Notes: generated by a model not told the origin, from the sequence alone. Counted from the first letter of the stretch, positions 16,470-24,666 are shown. The stretch: 48,347 nucleotides of DNA from Lachnospiraceae bacterium (GCA_014804795.1 JAAUZC010000051.1:1-48347); one strand, 5' to 3'. Program-made: numbers and translations.

Positions 16470-19400
16470 GAAAAGAGTGATTTCCTTTTTACTGGCGTCG
16501 ATGCTTATTATGATACCGGTTATGCAGGTTACGGCGGAAGAAACCGGTAAGATGGAAGAAGCGAAGGAAGAAGAGATCATTACCATTGAGGATGCAGGCA
16601 AGACTCTGGAGTTCTATGATGAAGAGAACGACTGGGAAGAGATACATATAAAGTCCATGAACGATTTTAAAATGTTTGCCGGAAACTGCCGGCTGGATAC
16701 ATGGTCTCAAAATAAAAAAGTGTATCTGGAATGCGATCTGGATTTAACGGGGGGCAGCTTTGTTTCGATTCCTACTTTTGGCGGATATTTTGACGGTCAG
16801 GGACATACCGTAAGCGGGTTGGAAATCAGAGATTCCATATCTTATACAGGACTGTTTTGCTATACGCAAAAGACCGCAGTGATCGCAAATCTTAAAGTAA
16901 AAGGTACCGTGCGCCCATCCGGGAATCAGGTGGTGGTAGGCGGAATCGCGGGCGATAACAGCGGTATCATCATAAACAGCAGTTTTGAAGGAATCATAGA
17001 GGGAAATGATTATGTCGGCGGCATCACAGGCTTTAATGAGATGAGCGGTATACTGATAGACTGCATGGCAGACGGCAAGGTGACAGGAGTGCATTATACA
17101 GGCGGAGTTGCCGGAGAAAACAGAGGGAATATTTTCGGATGTGTCAATGAGGCTGACGTAAATATTTACAGTAGTGACAAAGGAATGTCGATAGAAGATA
17201 TCGATATTGAACAGTACACTATGGGATTTTCGGATATTGGAGACGACGGTGAAAATAACGACAAACAGGAATCGATCAATAATAATACGATCGATTCGGG
17301 AGGTATTTCGGGGCTTTCTACAGGTATTATACAGTTTTGCACCAATAACGGAACGATCGGCTATGAACATATAGGGTATAATATAGGCGGTATTGCAGGG
17401 CGGCAGTCGGGGTATGTGTATGCCTGTGAGAATACAGGGACAGTCTATGGGCGTAAAGATGTCGGTGGCATAGTGGGTCAGACGGAGCCATATATTGCTA
17501 TTGACTTAACTCAGGATATCGCATACCAGCTTTCGGAGAACATTGATAAGCTGCATGAAATAGCCGGCCGTATAATAGCGGATGCCGGTTCTGAGTCTGA
17601 TACGATTTCCGGAAGACTCTCTATCATACAGGATTTTGCGGATAAAGCGCTGGGTGATACGTCTTTTTTGGCGGCCAGGACAGTGGAGTGGGCCGATAAT
17701 ATGACAGGCTCTGTCAATAGTGCGATAAATCGTATTGATTACATTATAGACGAGAGCGCAAAAAAAGGCGGGATGGTTGATAAAACAAGCGAAGCGGCGG
17801 GAAATGCAAAAGATGCGGCAGATAAGCTGGCTGATACGGTAGCCGCGCTGGATATTTATCAATATATGACGCCGGAAGAAAAAGAAATTTATGATAATGC
17901 CAGACAGAAGATGAATGATGGCGAGAAAATTTATGCAGAAGCATATTCTAAGGCGGTAAAGGCACATAAAAACATGTATATTGACAGTTTGCGGGGGGAG
18001 CCGCCTTATACGGGTGAAGACTTAAATGAGGACGATCTGAGGCCGGAAATTGCCGGAGAGATACAGACCGGATGGTCCGGAAACAATGAGTTTAAGTCTT
18101 ATCTGGAAGTGGAAAGCTGGGTGCACTATGATGCGGCGTCGGACACCGGCAGCAGTTTTCCCGCGATTGGCACAGAACGGGAATCTTTAGATAATCAGCT
18201 GCTTAGAGAGGTGGCTGATAAAATGTCTGATGACGCATCCGATATTGATGATGCATCGTATGCCTATGCGGATGAACAGTATCGTAAGAGCTGCGGCAAT
18301 CCGGATTTAAGTTCAGGTTATTCTCAGGATATGAGGGATTATCTGAATACCATGTCCGATATCGCGATGCGGCATCAGGATGAGATGACGGAGACGGCAA
18401 GGGAAGAGCTTGACAAGGCAATCGACTATGCAAAAGACGCATCAGAAAATCTGGAGAGTGCAGGAAACGCAGCGAAAAATATTTTTGACAGCCTGAAGGA
18501 TATGCCGGATATTAATATGCCGCAGTTTGGCGATGATTACCGTTCTAAAATGAACAGTCTGACTATTAATCTGCAGGGACTTACAGAGAATATGGGATAT
18601 CTGAATAACGAAATGTCATCGACAGGTGATGTGCTGTTAGATGATATGGCAAAGCTTAATGACCAGTTCAGTGTAATTATGAGACTGTATACGGATGCCC
18701 TCGATGGTGTACTGGATATGGATTATTCCAATATTTATGAAGATAATTCCAGAGAGGATGCCGAGACAAGTACGCAGGCCACGATTGCAGACTGTAAGAA
18801 CAGCGGAACGGTTTTTGGAGATATCAATGTATCCGGTATTGCGGGAACAATGGCAATAGAATATGATTTTGATCTGGAAAGTGATGTGACGGGAATTGAA
18901 GATGCGAAGATGAATTCCACTTTCCTGACCAAGTGCGTGCTTCGAAGAAACGTTAATTTGGGCAGAGTCACGGCACAGAAGAGTTATGTAGGCGGTATAT
19001 CCGGTCTGCAGGAAATGGGGACGATTCTGTGGTGCGAAAATTATGGGAAGATTACCAGCAGTTCAGGAAATTATGTGGGGGGTGTCACGGGGAAATCCCG
19101 TTCTCATATCTTGAACAGTTATGCAAAATGCAGTCTGGCGGGAGAAGAGTATGTGGCAGGTATTGCAGGGGCGGGCTCCAGTATCAGTAACTGTTGTGCA
19201 ATGGTGCGGATTAAGGAAGCGGCTGCTTTTTCGGGCGCAATAGCCGGAGAGGTGGATGAGAGCGGAACCGTGGAAAATAATTTCTTCGTATCAAATGAAA
19301 TGGCGGGCATCGACCGCATCAGCTACAGTGGAAAGGCGGAGCCGGTCAGCTACAGACAGATGCTGGATATGGAGGAACTGCCGGATAAGTTCAGGACAAT

Positions 19401-20028
19401 GACCATAGTGTTTTATGCCGATGAGGAAGAAATAAAGACCATGGAATGCGCGTATGGCGCGAAGGTGGCTTCGGATATGTATCCGAATATTCCCGTCAAG
19501 GAGGGATTCTATGCGGACTGGGATATCAAAGAGCTTAAGAATGTCGTGCAGGATGAAGACGTTACGGTAGAGTATGTACGATATTTAACAACGATCGCAT
19601 CTGAGCAGACCAGAAGCAATGCGCAGTCCGTTATTCTGGCGGACGGTACATTTAAGAAAGATGCGATTCTTAAGGCCGATGCGCTTAATATAGATGATAT
19701 TACACTGGCAGATGTTAGGGAACATTGGCATATAAGTTTTCCGGATGATGGAAACAGCTTGCATCAGATTCGATATCAGGCACCACAGGGACAGACGGAA
19801 GGGGTAACCGTCTATGTAAAGCAGGGTGGTGAATGGATAAAAGCCGATACGGAGTTTATGGGAATCTACTATCTGTTTACGGTTGATGGGTCAGAAGCGG
19901 AAATTGCAGTCTGCATTCATGAGAAAGCTTTGGAAGATTACCTGATTTATATCATTCCTGTGATCATTGCAATATTGGTTGTAACAATCTTAATCGGCAG
20001 AAAGGTAAAAAGAAAAAAAGCTGCTTAG
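16462..20028 (+). CDS. Large GLUG-repeat surface protein with helical insert and C-terminal anchor
   Basis: A 1188-residue exported protein. A signal peptide (residues 1-25, ending near VTAEE) is followed by GLUG-type repeats with recurrent YVGGITG-like units (about 140-350), then about 400 residues of mostly helical, Asp/Ala-rich sequence likely to form coiled coils, then more GLUG units (about 775-950), a beta-rich part and a single membrane helix (YIIPVIIAILVVTILIG) with a short basic tail inside. The repeat domain is thus split by the helical region. It overlaps the MMPL gene by 8 bp. It may be the extracellular partner of that transporter, comparable in position, not sequence, to YhgE/Pip-like proteins. 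Function is inferred only from context. Confidence 0.75.
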   Translation: MYRKRVISFLLASMLIMIPVMQVTAEETGKMEEAKEEEIITIEDAGKTLEFYDEENDWEEIHIKSMNDFKMFAGNCRLDTWSQNKKVYLECDLDLTGGSFVSIPTFGGYFDGQGHTVSGLEIRDSISYTGLFCYTQKTAVIANLKVKGTVRPSGNQVVVGGIAGDNSGIIINSSFEGIIEGNDYVGGITGFNEMSGILIDCMADGKVTGVHYTGGVAGENRGNIFGCVNEADVNIYSSDKGMSIEDIDIEQYTMGFSDIGDDGENNDKQESINNNTIDSGGISGLSTGIIQFCTNNGTIGYEHIGYNIGGIAGRQSGYVYACENTGTVYGRKDVGGIVGQTEPYIAIDLTQDIAYQLSENIDKLHEIAGRIIADAGSESDTISGRLSIIQDFADKALGDTSFLAARTVEWADNMTGSVNSAINRIDYIIDESAKKGGMVDKTSEAAGNAKDAADKLADTVAALDIYQYMTPEEKEIYDNARQKMNDGEKIYAEAYSKAVKAHKNMYIDSLRGEPPYTGEDLNEDDLRPEIAGEIQTGWSGNNEFKSYLEVESWVHYDAASDTGSSFPAIGTERESLDNQLLREVADKMSDDASDIDDASYAYADEQYRKSCGNPDLSSGYSQDMRDYLNTMSDIAMRHQDEMTETAREELDKAIDYAKDASENLESAGNAAKNIFDSLKDMPDINMPQFGDDYRSKMNSLTINLQGLTENMGYLNNEMSSTGDVLLDDMAKLNDQFSVIMRLYTDALDGVLDMDYSNIYEDNSREDAETSTQATIADCKNSGTVFGDINVSGIAGTMAIEYDFDLESDVTGIEDAKMNSTFLTKCVLRRNVNLGRVTAQKSYVGGISGLQEMGTILWCENYGKITSSSGNYVGGVTGKSRSHILNSYAKCSLAGEEYVAGIAGAGSSISNCCAMVRIKEAAAFSGAIAGEVDESGTVENNFFVSNEMAGIDRISYSGKAEPVSYRQMLDMEELPDKFRTMTIVFYADEEEIKTMECAYGAKVASDMYPNIPVKEGFYADWDIKELKNVVQDEDVTVEYVRYLTTIASEQTRSNAQSVILADGTFKKDAILKADALNIDDITLADVREHWHISFPDDGNSLHQIRYQAPQGQTEGVTVYVKQGGEWIKADTEFMGIYYLFTVDGSEAEIAVCIHEKALEDYLIYIIPVIIAILVVTILIGRKVKRKKAA

Positions 20029-20071
20029 CGGAAAAAGAATATTTGAGTCAAAGGTAAAATATTGAAATCTG

Positions 20072-20100
20072 TTGATTTTATGTGAGGTATTGCATATAAT
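20072..20100 (+). promoter_or_regulatory. Strong sigma-A type promoter
   Basis: TTGATT at 20072-20077, a 17-bp spacer and a perfect TATAAT at 20095-20100. The predicted start is about 20107. No reading frame of note follows; a terminator ends at 20254, so this promoter seems to drive an RNA. Confidence 0.75.
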
Positions 20101-20106
20101 AGGATT

Positions 20107-20254
20107 AATCGTAGAAACTTATGATTTTTCGGATTCATAAGTGGAGGTTCTTCCGTAAGTTCCGGTTCACTTACACCGAATAGGCGCAAGCTGAAGAAAA
20201 GAGAACCGCTTTATAGAATTTCAGAAAGCTCTTGGCTTCGGTCAAGAGCTTTTG
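20107..20254 (+). ncRNA. Candidate small structured RNA of about 148 nt
   Basis: The segment runs from a near-consensus promoter to an intrinsic terminator with no coding frame. Visible hairpins are ACTTATGA paired with TCATAAGT, GTAAGT paired with ACTTAC, a GCAA-capped mini-hairpin in GGCGCAAGCT, and an enclosing GGTTCT/AGAACC stem. CGGT/ACCG offers an alternative to the second hairpin. It does not contain the conserved cores I know for SRP RNA, 6S RNA, tmRNA, T-box or the common riboswitches. It could be a trans-acting small RNA or a leader controlling the lipoprotein gene 155 bp downstream. Confidence 0.55.
20225..20254 (+). terminator. Intrinsic terminator of the small RNA
   Basis: AAAGCTCTTG (20225-20234) pairs with CAAGAGCTTT (20243-20252) around a TTCG-type loop, running into TTTTG. 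Confidence 0.8.
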
Positions 20255-20255
20255 T

Positions 20256-20295
20256 TAGCATAAGGTCACTCGCAAAGTGAGTGACCGTTGGTTGT
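20256..20295. repeat. TAGCATAAG hairpin repeat (copy 2)
   Basis: TAGCATAAG, then a 10-bp stem GGTCACTCGC/GTGAGTGACC with an AAA loop and one G-T pair, then GTTGGTTG. It matches 4249-4288 in its flanks, while the stem sequence differs on both arms, so the hairpin itself appears to be conserved. The rest of the gap to 20408 shows no gene. Confidence 0.55.
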
Positions 20296-20408
20296 ATATG
20301 GAGGATTATTTGAATCAACTGTTAGATAAATTCAATGAGTATAAATCAATTGTCAATTATTAAAATGCCGAAGTATAATGATTCATCGAATCTTTAGGAG
20401 ATGATAAA

Positions 20409-22598
20409 ATGCTGAATATACATATCAAAGAAAAATTCCATTGTATGAAAAAAAGACGGATATTAGGAATGATCATAACTATCTGTTTGCTGTTGGAAGG
20501 ATGCGTTTCAGATAATGATGATCCGGGTGTTTTCCGGCAGGAAGAGACAGTGACAGAGTCCGCATTGGAAGGTGGCGTAAGCGGGAAAGGCGTGGAACAG
20601 AAAGCGGGAGATGCAGAAAGAGAAGGATCAGCGGAAGAAACTTCGTGGACCGGCAGTTCTTATATGACAGCATATCAACGATTTCTGGAAGCGTATGTGG
20701 AAGAAAATGAATATGCGAATATGGCGAGAGCTATGCTGGCTTTGATTGATGACGATACGGTTCCTGAATTATTATTGATAGAAGATAACAGTCATGCATC
20801 AGGGGTAAAAGTTTATAAATATTATCAGGAATCAGTGGTAGAATTAGGTGAATTCGGCTCCTTCGGGAGTATGCAGTATGTGGAAAGAGGCGGAATGATT
20901 TTCAGCGGTTATTCAGGAATGGGAGAGGGTTACGCAGGTTTTTTCCGAGTGGAAGAAGGAGAGGCAGAGTTACTCTGTTCGATAAGAGACTATGAACCTT
21001 TTGATGGAAGCCCCAAAACATATGAAATAGACGGCGTTAGTGCTACGGAAGAAGCATATAATAAAAAATGGGAAGAACTGTATGATACATACAAATATAT
21101 GCTGATCACATATGAGGATGCTTTTGCCATTCAGGAATTGGAGATTGCGGATTTGCTTGCCGAAGCACAAAATGCTCTGCTTTTACAGAAGGAATTTCCG
21201 CGGCTTGCGGAAATGGTTGAGGAGCAGTCGGAAGTTTTGGAAGGATACAGGGTGTTTCTGGCAGATTATATACTGCAGAGGACGGCGAATAACAGTGGGG
21301 AAATCCCTGCTTTTTCATTAATTTATCTGGATGGTGACGATGTTCCGGAGCTTGTCGTGATAGAAGGATATGCGCACGCATGCGGCGGTTACGTTTATAC
21401 TTTTGAAGAGGGGAAGATTGTTCCAATCGGAGAAAATTATGGAGGAGGATACGGACAATACGGCGCCATGCGGTATTGGGAAAAAGAAGGGATAGTATTC
21501 GGCGACTACGATCAGGGAGGCGATGTATATTGTGATGTGTATCAGATAGAGGGAAGTAAGGATACGCTTCTGCAAAGTTACAGCGTAAGATGCGAGTTTA
21601 CGGAGGAAGGAGAAGAACCGATACACACATATACGGTAGATGGAAAAGCGGTATCAAAAGGACAGTTCCGGGAAGTTTATGATAAATGGGATGAAATTGA
21701 AAGCAAAATGATTCGGTACGGTGATTGCCGAACACTGACAGATGGTGATATACGGAGCGCGTTGACGGAAGAACTGGAAAATCTGATTCTGATGCAGGAG
21801 GAAGTGTTGAAACAAAATGTGCTTATTGCGGCGGGTGCGCAGGAGAGCAATATTCTGTTATGGGACTATGATGATTATGACGGGGATGGCGATTGCGAAG
21901 CATTTATGATAGTCGGAAACATTCTTGATGCGAGGGATGAGAGCGTATATAATAATGAATCACTTTGGTTTGTGGGTGCAGACGGCCGTACGTTGGCACT
22001 GGATAACAGGGGCTTACGCGCGATAGACGGAAAAATGGATTTCGGATCAAGAAAGTATCTGTTTTTCTATTTGGATTACAATTTGACGGCAAATATCAGT
22101 GTAATATGGACTGTGAGAGACGGAAAGCCGGTAGAAGAAAGTGAATTATATCAAAGTGGGGAAGTGATATATCGTGGCGAAAATGAGAGAAACGAGTTCG
22201 AGATCTGGGTGGATGCATACGATAGTGAGTGTGATATAGACGATGATCTTGAGTTGTGGATAGGACATACATGGAAACCGTATTTTTATCACTATGACCC
22301 CGATAGAGACCAGATTGAGAAATATGGAGGAGAAATCATTTCCGGAGAGGCGTTTGGGAAACTGAGTGGAACGAATCTTATAGAGGAGATTGACGCGGAA
22401 GGGTATATAGTAGGGGACATCATCCGCTGGGATAATGATATTGTGACGATTAATTATGAGTGTCATAATGATTTGTCGGGATCGACTTATTATAAAAATG
22501 TGATTTGGGATAATAATGTAAAGGATTTCTGGCAGAAAGATGTGCGGGGTGTCACCTCGTGGAGAGACGCGGGAGTGGGTGGAAGTTACCGGTTGTAG
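20409..22598 (+). CDS. Large lipoprotein with acidic FG-GAP-like repeats
   Basis: 729 residues. The lipobox LLEGC places the lipidated cysteine at Cys32. The N-terminus has 12 residues before MKKRR, but the AGGAG site is spaced for ATG 20409, not for the later ATG. Two homologous units follow: about 80-240 with LIDDDTVPELLLIE and about 270-430 with YLDGDDVPELVVIEG. A third, weaker unit (DYDGDGDCEAFMIVG, about 495) has an EF-hand-like Asp pattern. These suggest calcium-binding beta-propeller or FG-GAP-type folds on the outer face of the membrane. No enzyme motif was recognised. It stands alone between the small RNA and the accessory island. Confidence 0.7.
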   Translation: MLNIHIKEKFHCMKKRRILGMIITICLLLEGCVSDNDDPGVFRQEETVTESALEGGVSGKGVEQKAGDAEREGSAEETSWTGSSYMTAYQRFLEAYVEENEYANMARAMLALIDDDTVPELLLIEDNSHASGVKVYKYYQESVVELGEFGSFGSMQYVERGGMIFSGYSGMGEGYAGFFRVEEGEAELLCSIRDYEPFDGSPKTYEIDGVSATEEAYNKKWEELYDTYKYMLITYEDAFAIQELEIADLLAEAQNALLLQKEFPRLAEMVEEQSEVLEGYRVFLADYILQRTANNSGEIPAFSLIYLDGDDVPELVVIEGYAHACGGYVYTFEEGKIVPIGENYGGGYGQYGAMRYWEKEGIVFGDYDQGGDVYCDVYQIEGSKDTLLQSYSVRCEFTEEGEEPIHTYTVDGKAVSKGQFREVYDKWDEIESKMIRYGDCRTLTDGDIRSALTEELENLILMQEEVLKQNVLIAAGAQESNILLWDYDDYDGDGDCEAFMIVGNILDARDESVYNNESLWFVGADGRTLALDNRGLRAIDGKMDFGSRKYLFFYLDYNLTANISVIWTVRDGKPVEESELYQSGEVIYRGENERNEFEIWVDAYDSECDIDDDLELWIGHTWKPYFYHYDPDRDQIEKYGGEIISGEAFGKLSGTNLIEEIDAEGYIVGDIIRWDNDIVTINYECHNDLSGSTYYKNVIWDNNVKDFWQKDVRGVTSWRDAGVGGSYRL

Positions 22599-22664
22599 AA
22601 ACTTTTCATCTATTGTCTAAGCAGAAAATTCGATTTGATCATTCCAAAACGATGGATGATGTGC

Positions 22665-22670
22665 TATAAT
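22665..22670 (+). promoter_or_regulatory. Extended -10 promoter element
   Basis: TGCTATAAT fits the TGn extended -10 form; the -35 is poor (TTCCAA at 17 bp). It could be the native ychF promoter displaced by the island, or it may serve no gene now. Confidence 0.35.
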
Positions 22671-22751
22671 ACTGATTTGTATTAATCTCTTATTGCCAGG
22701 AAAGAAGCGAAAATGTTTTGAAAATTGTGTAGTAAAAAATAGGGAAAGGCG

Positions 22752-22777
22752 AAACCACTTGAAAAGCAAGGGGTTTT
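22752..22777 (+). terminator. Terminator-like hairpin left of the island
   Basis: AAACCACTTG pairs with CAAGGGGTTT (9 of 10 pairs) across an AAAAG loop and ends in TTTT. Between this hairpin and the toxin-antitoxin promoter, 22778-23140, I see no gene, only the core, arm and hairpin repeats listed separately. Confidence 0.4.
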
Positions 22778-22939
22778 GAACAGGTATATATTGTTATGAA
22801 ACTGGGAATCGTTATTTACGGGGTTGTTTCATGTAAATCTATGTATCTCTATAAACTGGCTTAAAGAGGGATAAATATTAGGGTTGGGGACAATTTGATT
22901 TCTATGTAAGTCTTTATATCTTCATAAGGTTTTATGTGA

Positions 22940-22961
22940 AATTGGTACGTAATTGGTACGT
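22940..22961. repeat. Left arm-type sites: two tandem 11-bp repeats
   Basis: AATTGGTACGT occurs twice in direct tandem (22940-22950, 22951-22961), about 140 bp inside the proposed left core. The same repeats occur near the right end. Confidence 0.65.
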
Positions 22962-23063
22962 GGACATGCTGTTTTATAACAGGAAATTAGGAACTATAGG
23001 TTGAGCCTTAATACCGAGAAAAGAAAGGATAAGTCATGGGAAAATGCCTTGTCCTTTTTGTGT

Positions 23064-23100
23064 ATCTGACGATTTTGCTGTGGTCAGCAAAATCGTAGAT
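23064..23100. repeat. Bulged hairpin A (left of the toxin-antitoxin genes)
   Basis: ATCT, a single bulged G, then ACGATTTTGCT pairing perfectly with AGCAAAATCGT and AGAT across a 6-nt loop: 15 bp in 37 nt. It shares flanks and architecture with hairpin B at 23933-23969. Confidence 0.75.
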
Positions 23101-23146
23101 GTTGGCAGGGTAGCTAAAATCATTGTGGAATAGTTTTTTGCAAAAC

Positions 23147-23177
23147 GCTTGCATTTCGCAAGCAAAATGGATATACT
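23147..23177 (+). promoter_or_regulatory. Toxin-antitoxin promoter with overlapping operator
   Basis: TTGCAT (23149-23154), 17 bp, TATACT (23172-23177). The inverted repeat GCTTGC-ATTTC-GCAAGC at 23147-23163 covers the -35 box, as expected for autorepression by a ribbon-helix-helix antitoxin. Confidence 0.65.
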
Positions 23178-23200
23178 AATGATAAAAGGAGGCGATTGTT

Positions 23201-23506
23201 ATGGCACGAACATCAAATGTATTTGCACGAGTGGAACCTGAAATTAAAGAGCAGGCGGAGCAGGTGCTTGAACGTTTGGGAATCCCTATGTCTAATGCTG
23301 TGGGTATGTTTTTGAGACAGGTGGTTTTGCAAAGAGGTATTCCGTTTGAAATGAAGCTGCCGCAGGCGGCGCCGCTGAATTACGGCTCTCTTACCAGAGA
23401 ACAGTTTGATGCGGAAATGGAAAAAGGCATGGCTGATGTAAAAGCGGGCAGAGTTTATTCGGCAGATACCATTGAAGCGGAAATGAAGAGAGACTTTGGC
23501 ATATGA
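23201..23506 (+). CDS. RelB/DinJ-family antitoxin
   Basis: 101 residues. The N-terminal ribbon-helix-helix (about 1-45, ARTSNVFARVEPEIKEQAEQ then IPMSNAVGMFLRQ) binds DNA as a dimer. The C-terminal half, with conserved IPFEMKLP, wraps the toxin. The AAAGGAGG site is well placed. The stop overlaps the toxin start (ATGA), the usual coupling that keeps antitoxin in excess. The gene lies inside the island and probably stabilises it. Confidence 0.9.
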   Translation: MARTSNVFARVEPEIKEQAEQVLERLGIPMSNAVGMFLRQVVLQRGIPFEMKLPQAAPLNYGSLTREQFDAEMEKGMADVKAGRVYSADTIEAEMKRDFGI

Positions 23507-23829
23507 GTTGGGATATTGTTTATACAGCGCAGTCAAGACAAGATTTGCGTGATATTTATGAATATATAGCATTAGAGCTGCTTGCACCGGAAAATGCGGC
23601 AGGGCAAACCAAACGGATTATGAAAACGATTCGTTCCCTTGAAGAAATGCCTATGCGTCATCAACTTTATGGAGAAGAACCGTGGCATAGTCGGGGAATC
23701 CGATTTTTGCCTGTAGATAATTATTTGATATTCTATCTGCCGGAAGAACCTCAGAATACAGTAAATATTGTCCGAATTATGTATGGCGGCAGAGATGTAC
23801 GCAGACAGTTAAGCGAAACGGTTTTATAA
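23503..23829 (+). CDS. RelE/ParE-family toxin
   Basis: 108 residues with the ParE/RelE fold order: MSWDIVYTAQSRQDLRDIYEYI, a helical pair, then the beta-sheet part GIRFLPVDNYLIFYLPEE and the C-terminal VNIVRIMYGGRDVRRQL. The Tyr and Arg in the last strand region (RIMYGGRD) are typical. I cannot decide between mRNA cleavage (RelE) and gyrase inhibition (ParE); the sequence looks closer to ParE/plasmid-stabilisation proteins. It is coupled to the antitoxin. Confidence 0.87.
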   Translation: MSWDIVYTAQSRQDLRDIYEYIALELLAPENAAGQTKRIMKTIRSLEEMPMRHQLYGEEPWHSRGIRFLPVDNYLIFYLPEEPQNTVNIVRIMYGGRDVRRQLSETVL

Positions 23830-23932
23830 TTTCCTGATTGAGTGCGATATAGCGGAGTTCACAGTAGTAAATTCTTTATATTCTCATATGGGTTTATGAG
23901 AAGTTTGCCTGTGAAAACAGCGGATATAATAT

Positions 23933-23969
23933 ATCTGACGAATTTCCTTAGGGCAGGAAATTCGTAGAT
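23933..23969. repeat. Bulged hairpin B (right of the toxin-antitoxin genes)
   Basis: ATCT, bulged G, ACGAATTTCCT pairing with AGGAAATTCGT and AGAT across a 6-nt loop. Three stem positions differ from hairpin A, each matched by the complementary change on the other arm. The sequence after both copies is also related (GATGnnG.CAGGnT..GC.AAAA). From here to 24273 no gene was recognised, only a 7-bp hairpin (AAACTGT/ACAGTTT) directly ahead of the xis ribosome site. Confidence 0.75.
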
Positions 23970-24273
23970 GCCGCAGGATTTGCCAAAACTGGAGAGAAGT
24001 ATTCAGGAGATTGAGAGAGACTGAAAACGAAGAAGGGGACGATAATGCTTGATGAATAATAAGAATGCGTGTGAAGAAGTGATCTTTTAAGTAACGAAAA
24101 CAATTGCATAAGTATCAAAATCTCAATTATTTTCTGTGAGCATTTCCCAATAAAGCACAGGAAAAACAGATGGATTTTGAAAGACAATTCATACAGCGTA
24201 AGGGCAGTTACAGACCCCAGGGAAAGGGGCTAAACTGTCCTTTTCGTACAGTTTAGGAGGAATTGCTGAAGAT

Positions 24274-24483
24274 ATGAGAAGAAATAATACAGACAAAATT
24301 CCAATTTGGGAGAAAGCTAATTTGACAATTAAAGAAGCCGCAGAATATTCCAACATAGGAATCAATCGACTGGAAGCACTATTGAAGAAACCAAACTGTA
24401 GCTTTGTATTATATGTGGGGAAAAAGAAACTTGTAAAACGTAGAGAATTTGAGTTTTTTCTAAGCCGCACATTGGAAATATAG
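24274..24483 (+). CDS. xis: Tn916-type excisionase
   Basis: 69 residues, the size and pattern of Tn916-family Xis: a winged-helix DNA-binding protein with LTIKEAAEYSNIGINRLEALL and the closing wing VLYVGKKKLVKRREFEFFL. These bend element ends so that integrase excises the element. An AGGAGG site lies about 12 bp ahead, directly after a small hairpin. The integrase that normally follows is almost completely deleted, so it has no partner in this window. Confidence 0.88.
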   Translation: MRRNNTDKIPIWEKANLTIKEAAEYSNIGINRLEALLKKPNCSFVLYVGKKKLVKRREFEFFLSRTLEI

Positions 24484-24503
24484 CAATCCAATGATTTACT
24501 TTT

Positions 24504-24548
24504 GAGCCTTGATATGCTATACTGACATAGGTGTTAAGGCTCTTTTTT
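24504..24548 (+). terminator. Terminator/attenuator between xis and the integrase remnant
   Basis: GAGCCTT (24504-24510) pairs with AAGGCTC (24536-24542), then six T. Its position ahead of the integrase ribosome site suggests it once limited read-through from xis into int. Confidence 0.65.
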
Positions 24549-24564
24549 GAAAGGAGCTTTTACT

Positions 24565-24666
24565 ATGGGAAATATTGGTATAACAATGAATCTGTATGTT
24601 CACACGACAGAAGATGAAAAGCATAAGGAAATTGAAAAAATTGCCGCGTCTCTCAAGGTAGTTTAG
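24565..24666 (+). pseudogene. Tyrosine-recombinase (integrase) C-terminal remnant
   Basis: An AAAGGAG site and ATG begin a 33-codon frame. After Met-Gly it reads NIGITMNLYVHTTEDEKHKE, which is the stretch just beyond the GH box of tyrosine integrases, including the catalytic Tyr in NLYVH, and then ends as those proteins do (IEKIAASLKVV). The start codon appears joined directly to the last 31 codons, an internal deletion of the whole body. It cannot be active. Confidence 0.7.

Noticed and set aside
20107-20254. SRP RNA, 6S RNA, tmRNA or a common riboswitch
   Set aside because: The conserved cores I know for these (for example the SRP GGAAGGAAGCAGC-type loop) are missing; left as an unassigned RNA.
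22796-22864. A 22-codon peptide beginning MKLGIV as a real gene
   Set aside because: It lacks a well-spaced ribosome site and is better explained as the duplicated first bases of ychF at an integration boundary.
23967-24030. Short ORF after hairpin B
   Set aside because: Under 20 codons, no ribosome site, and not conserved in the matching sequence after hairpin A.
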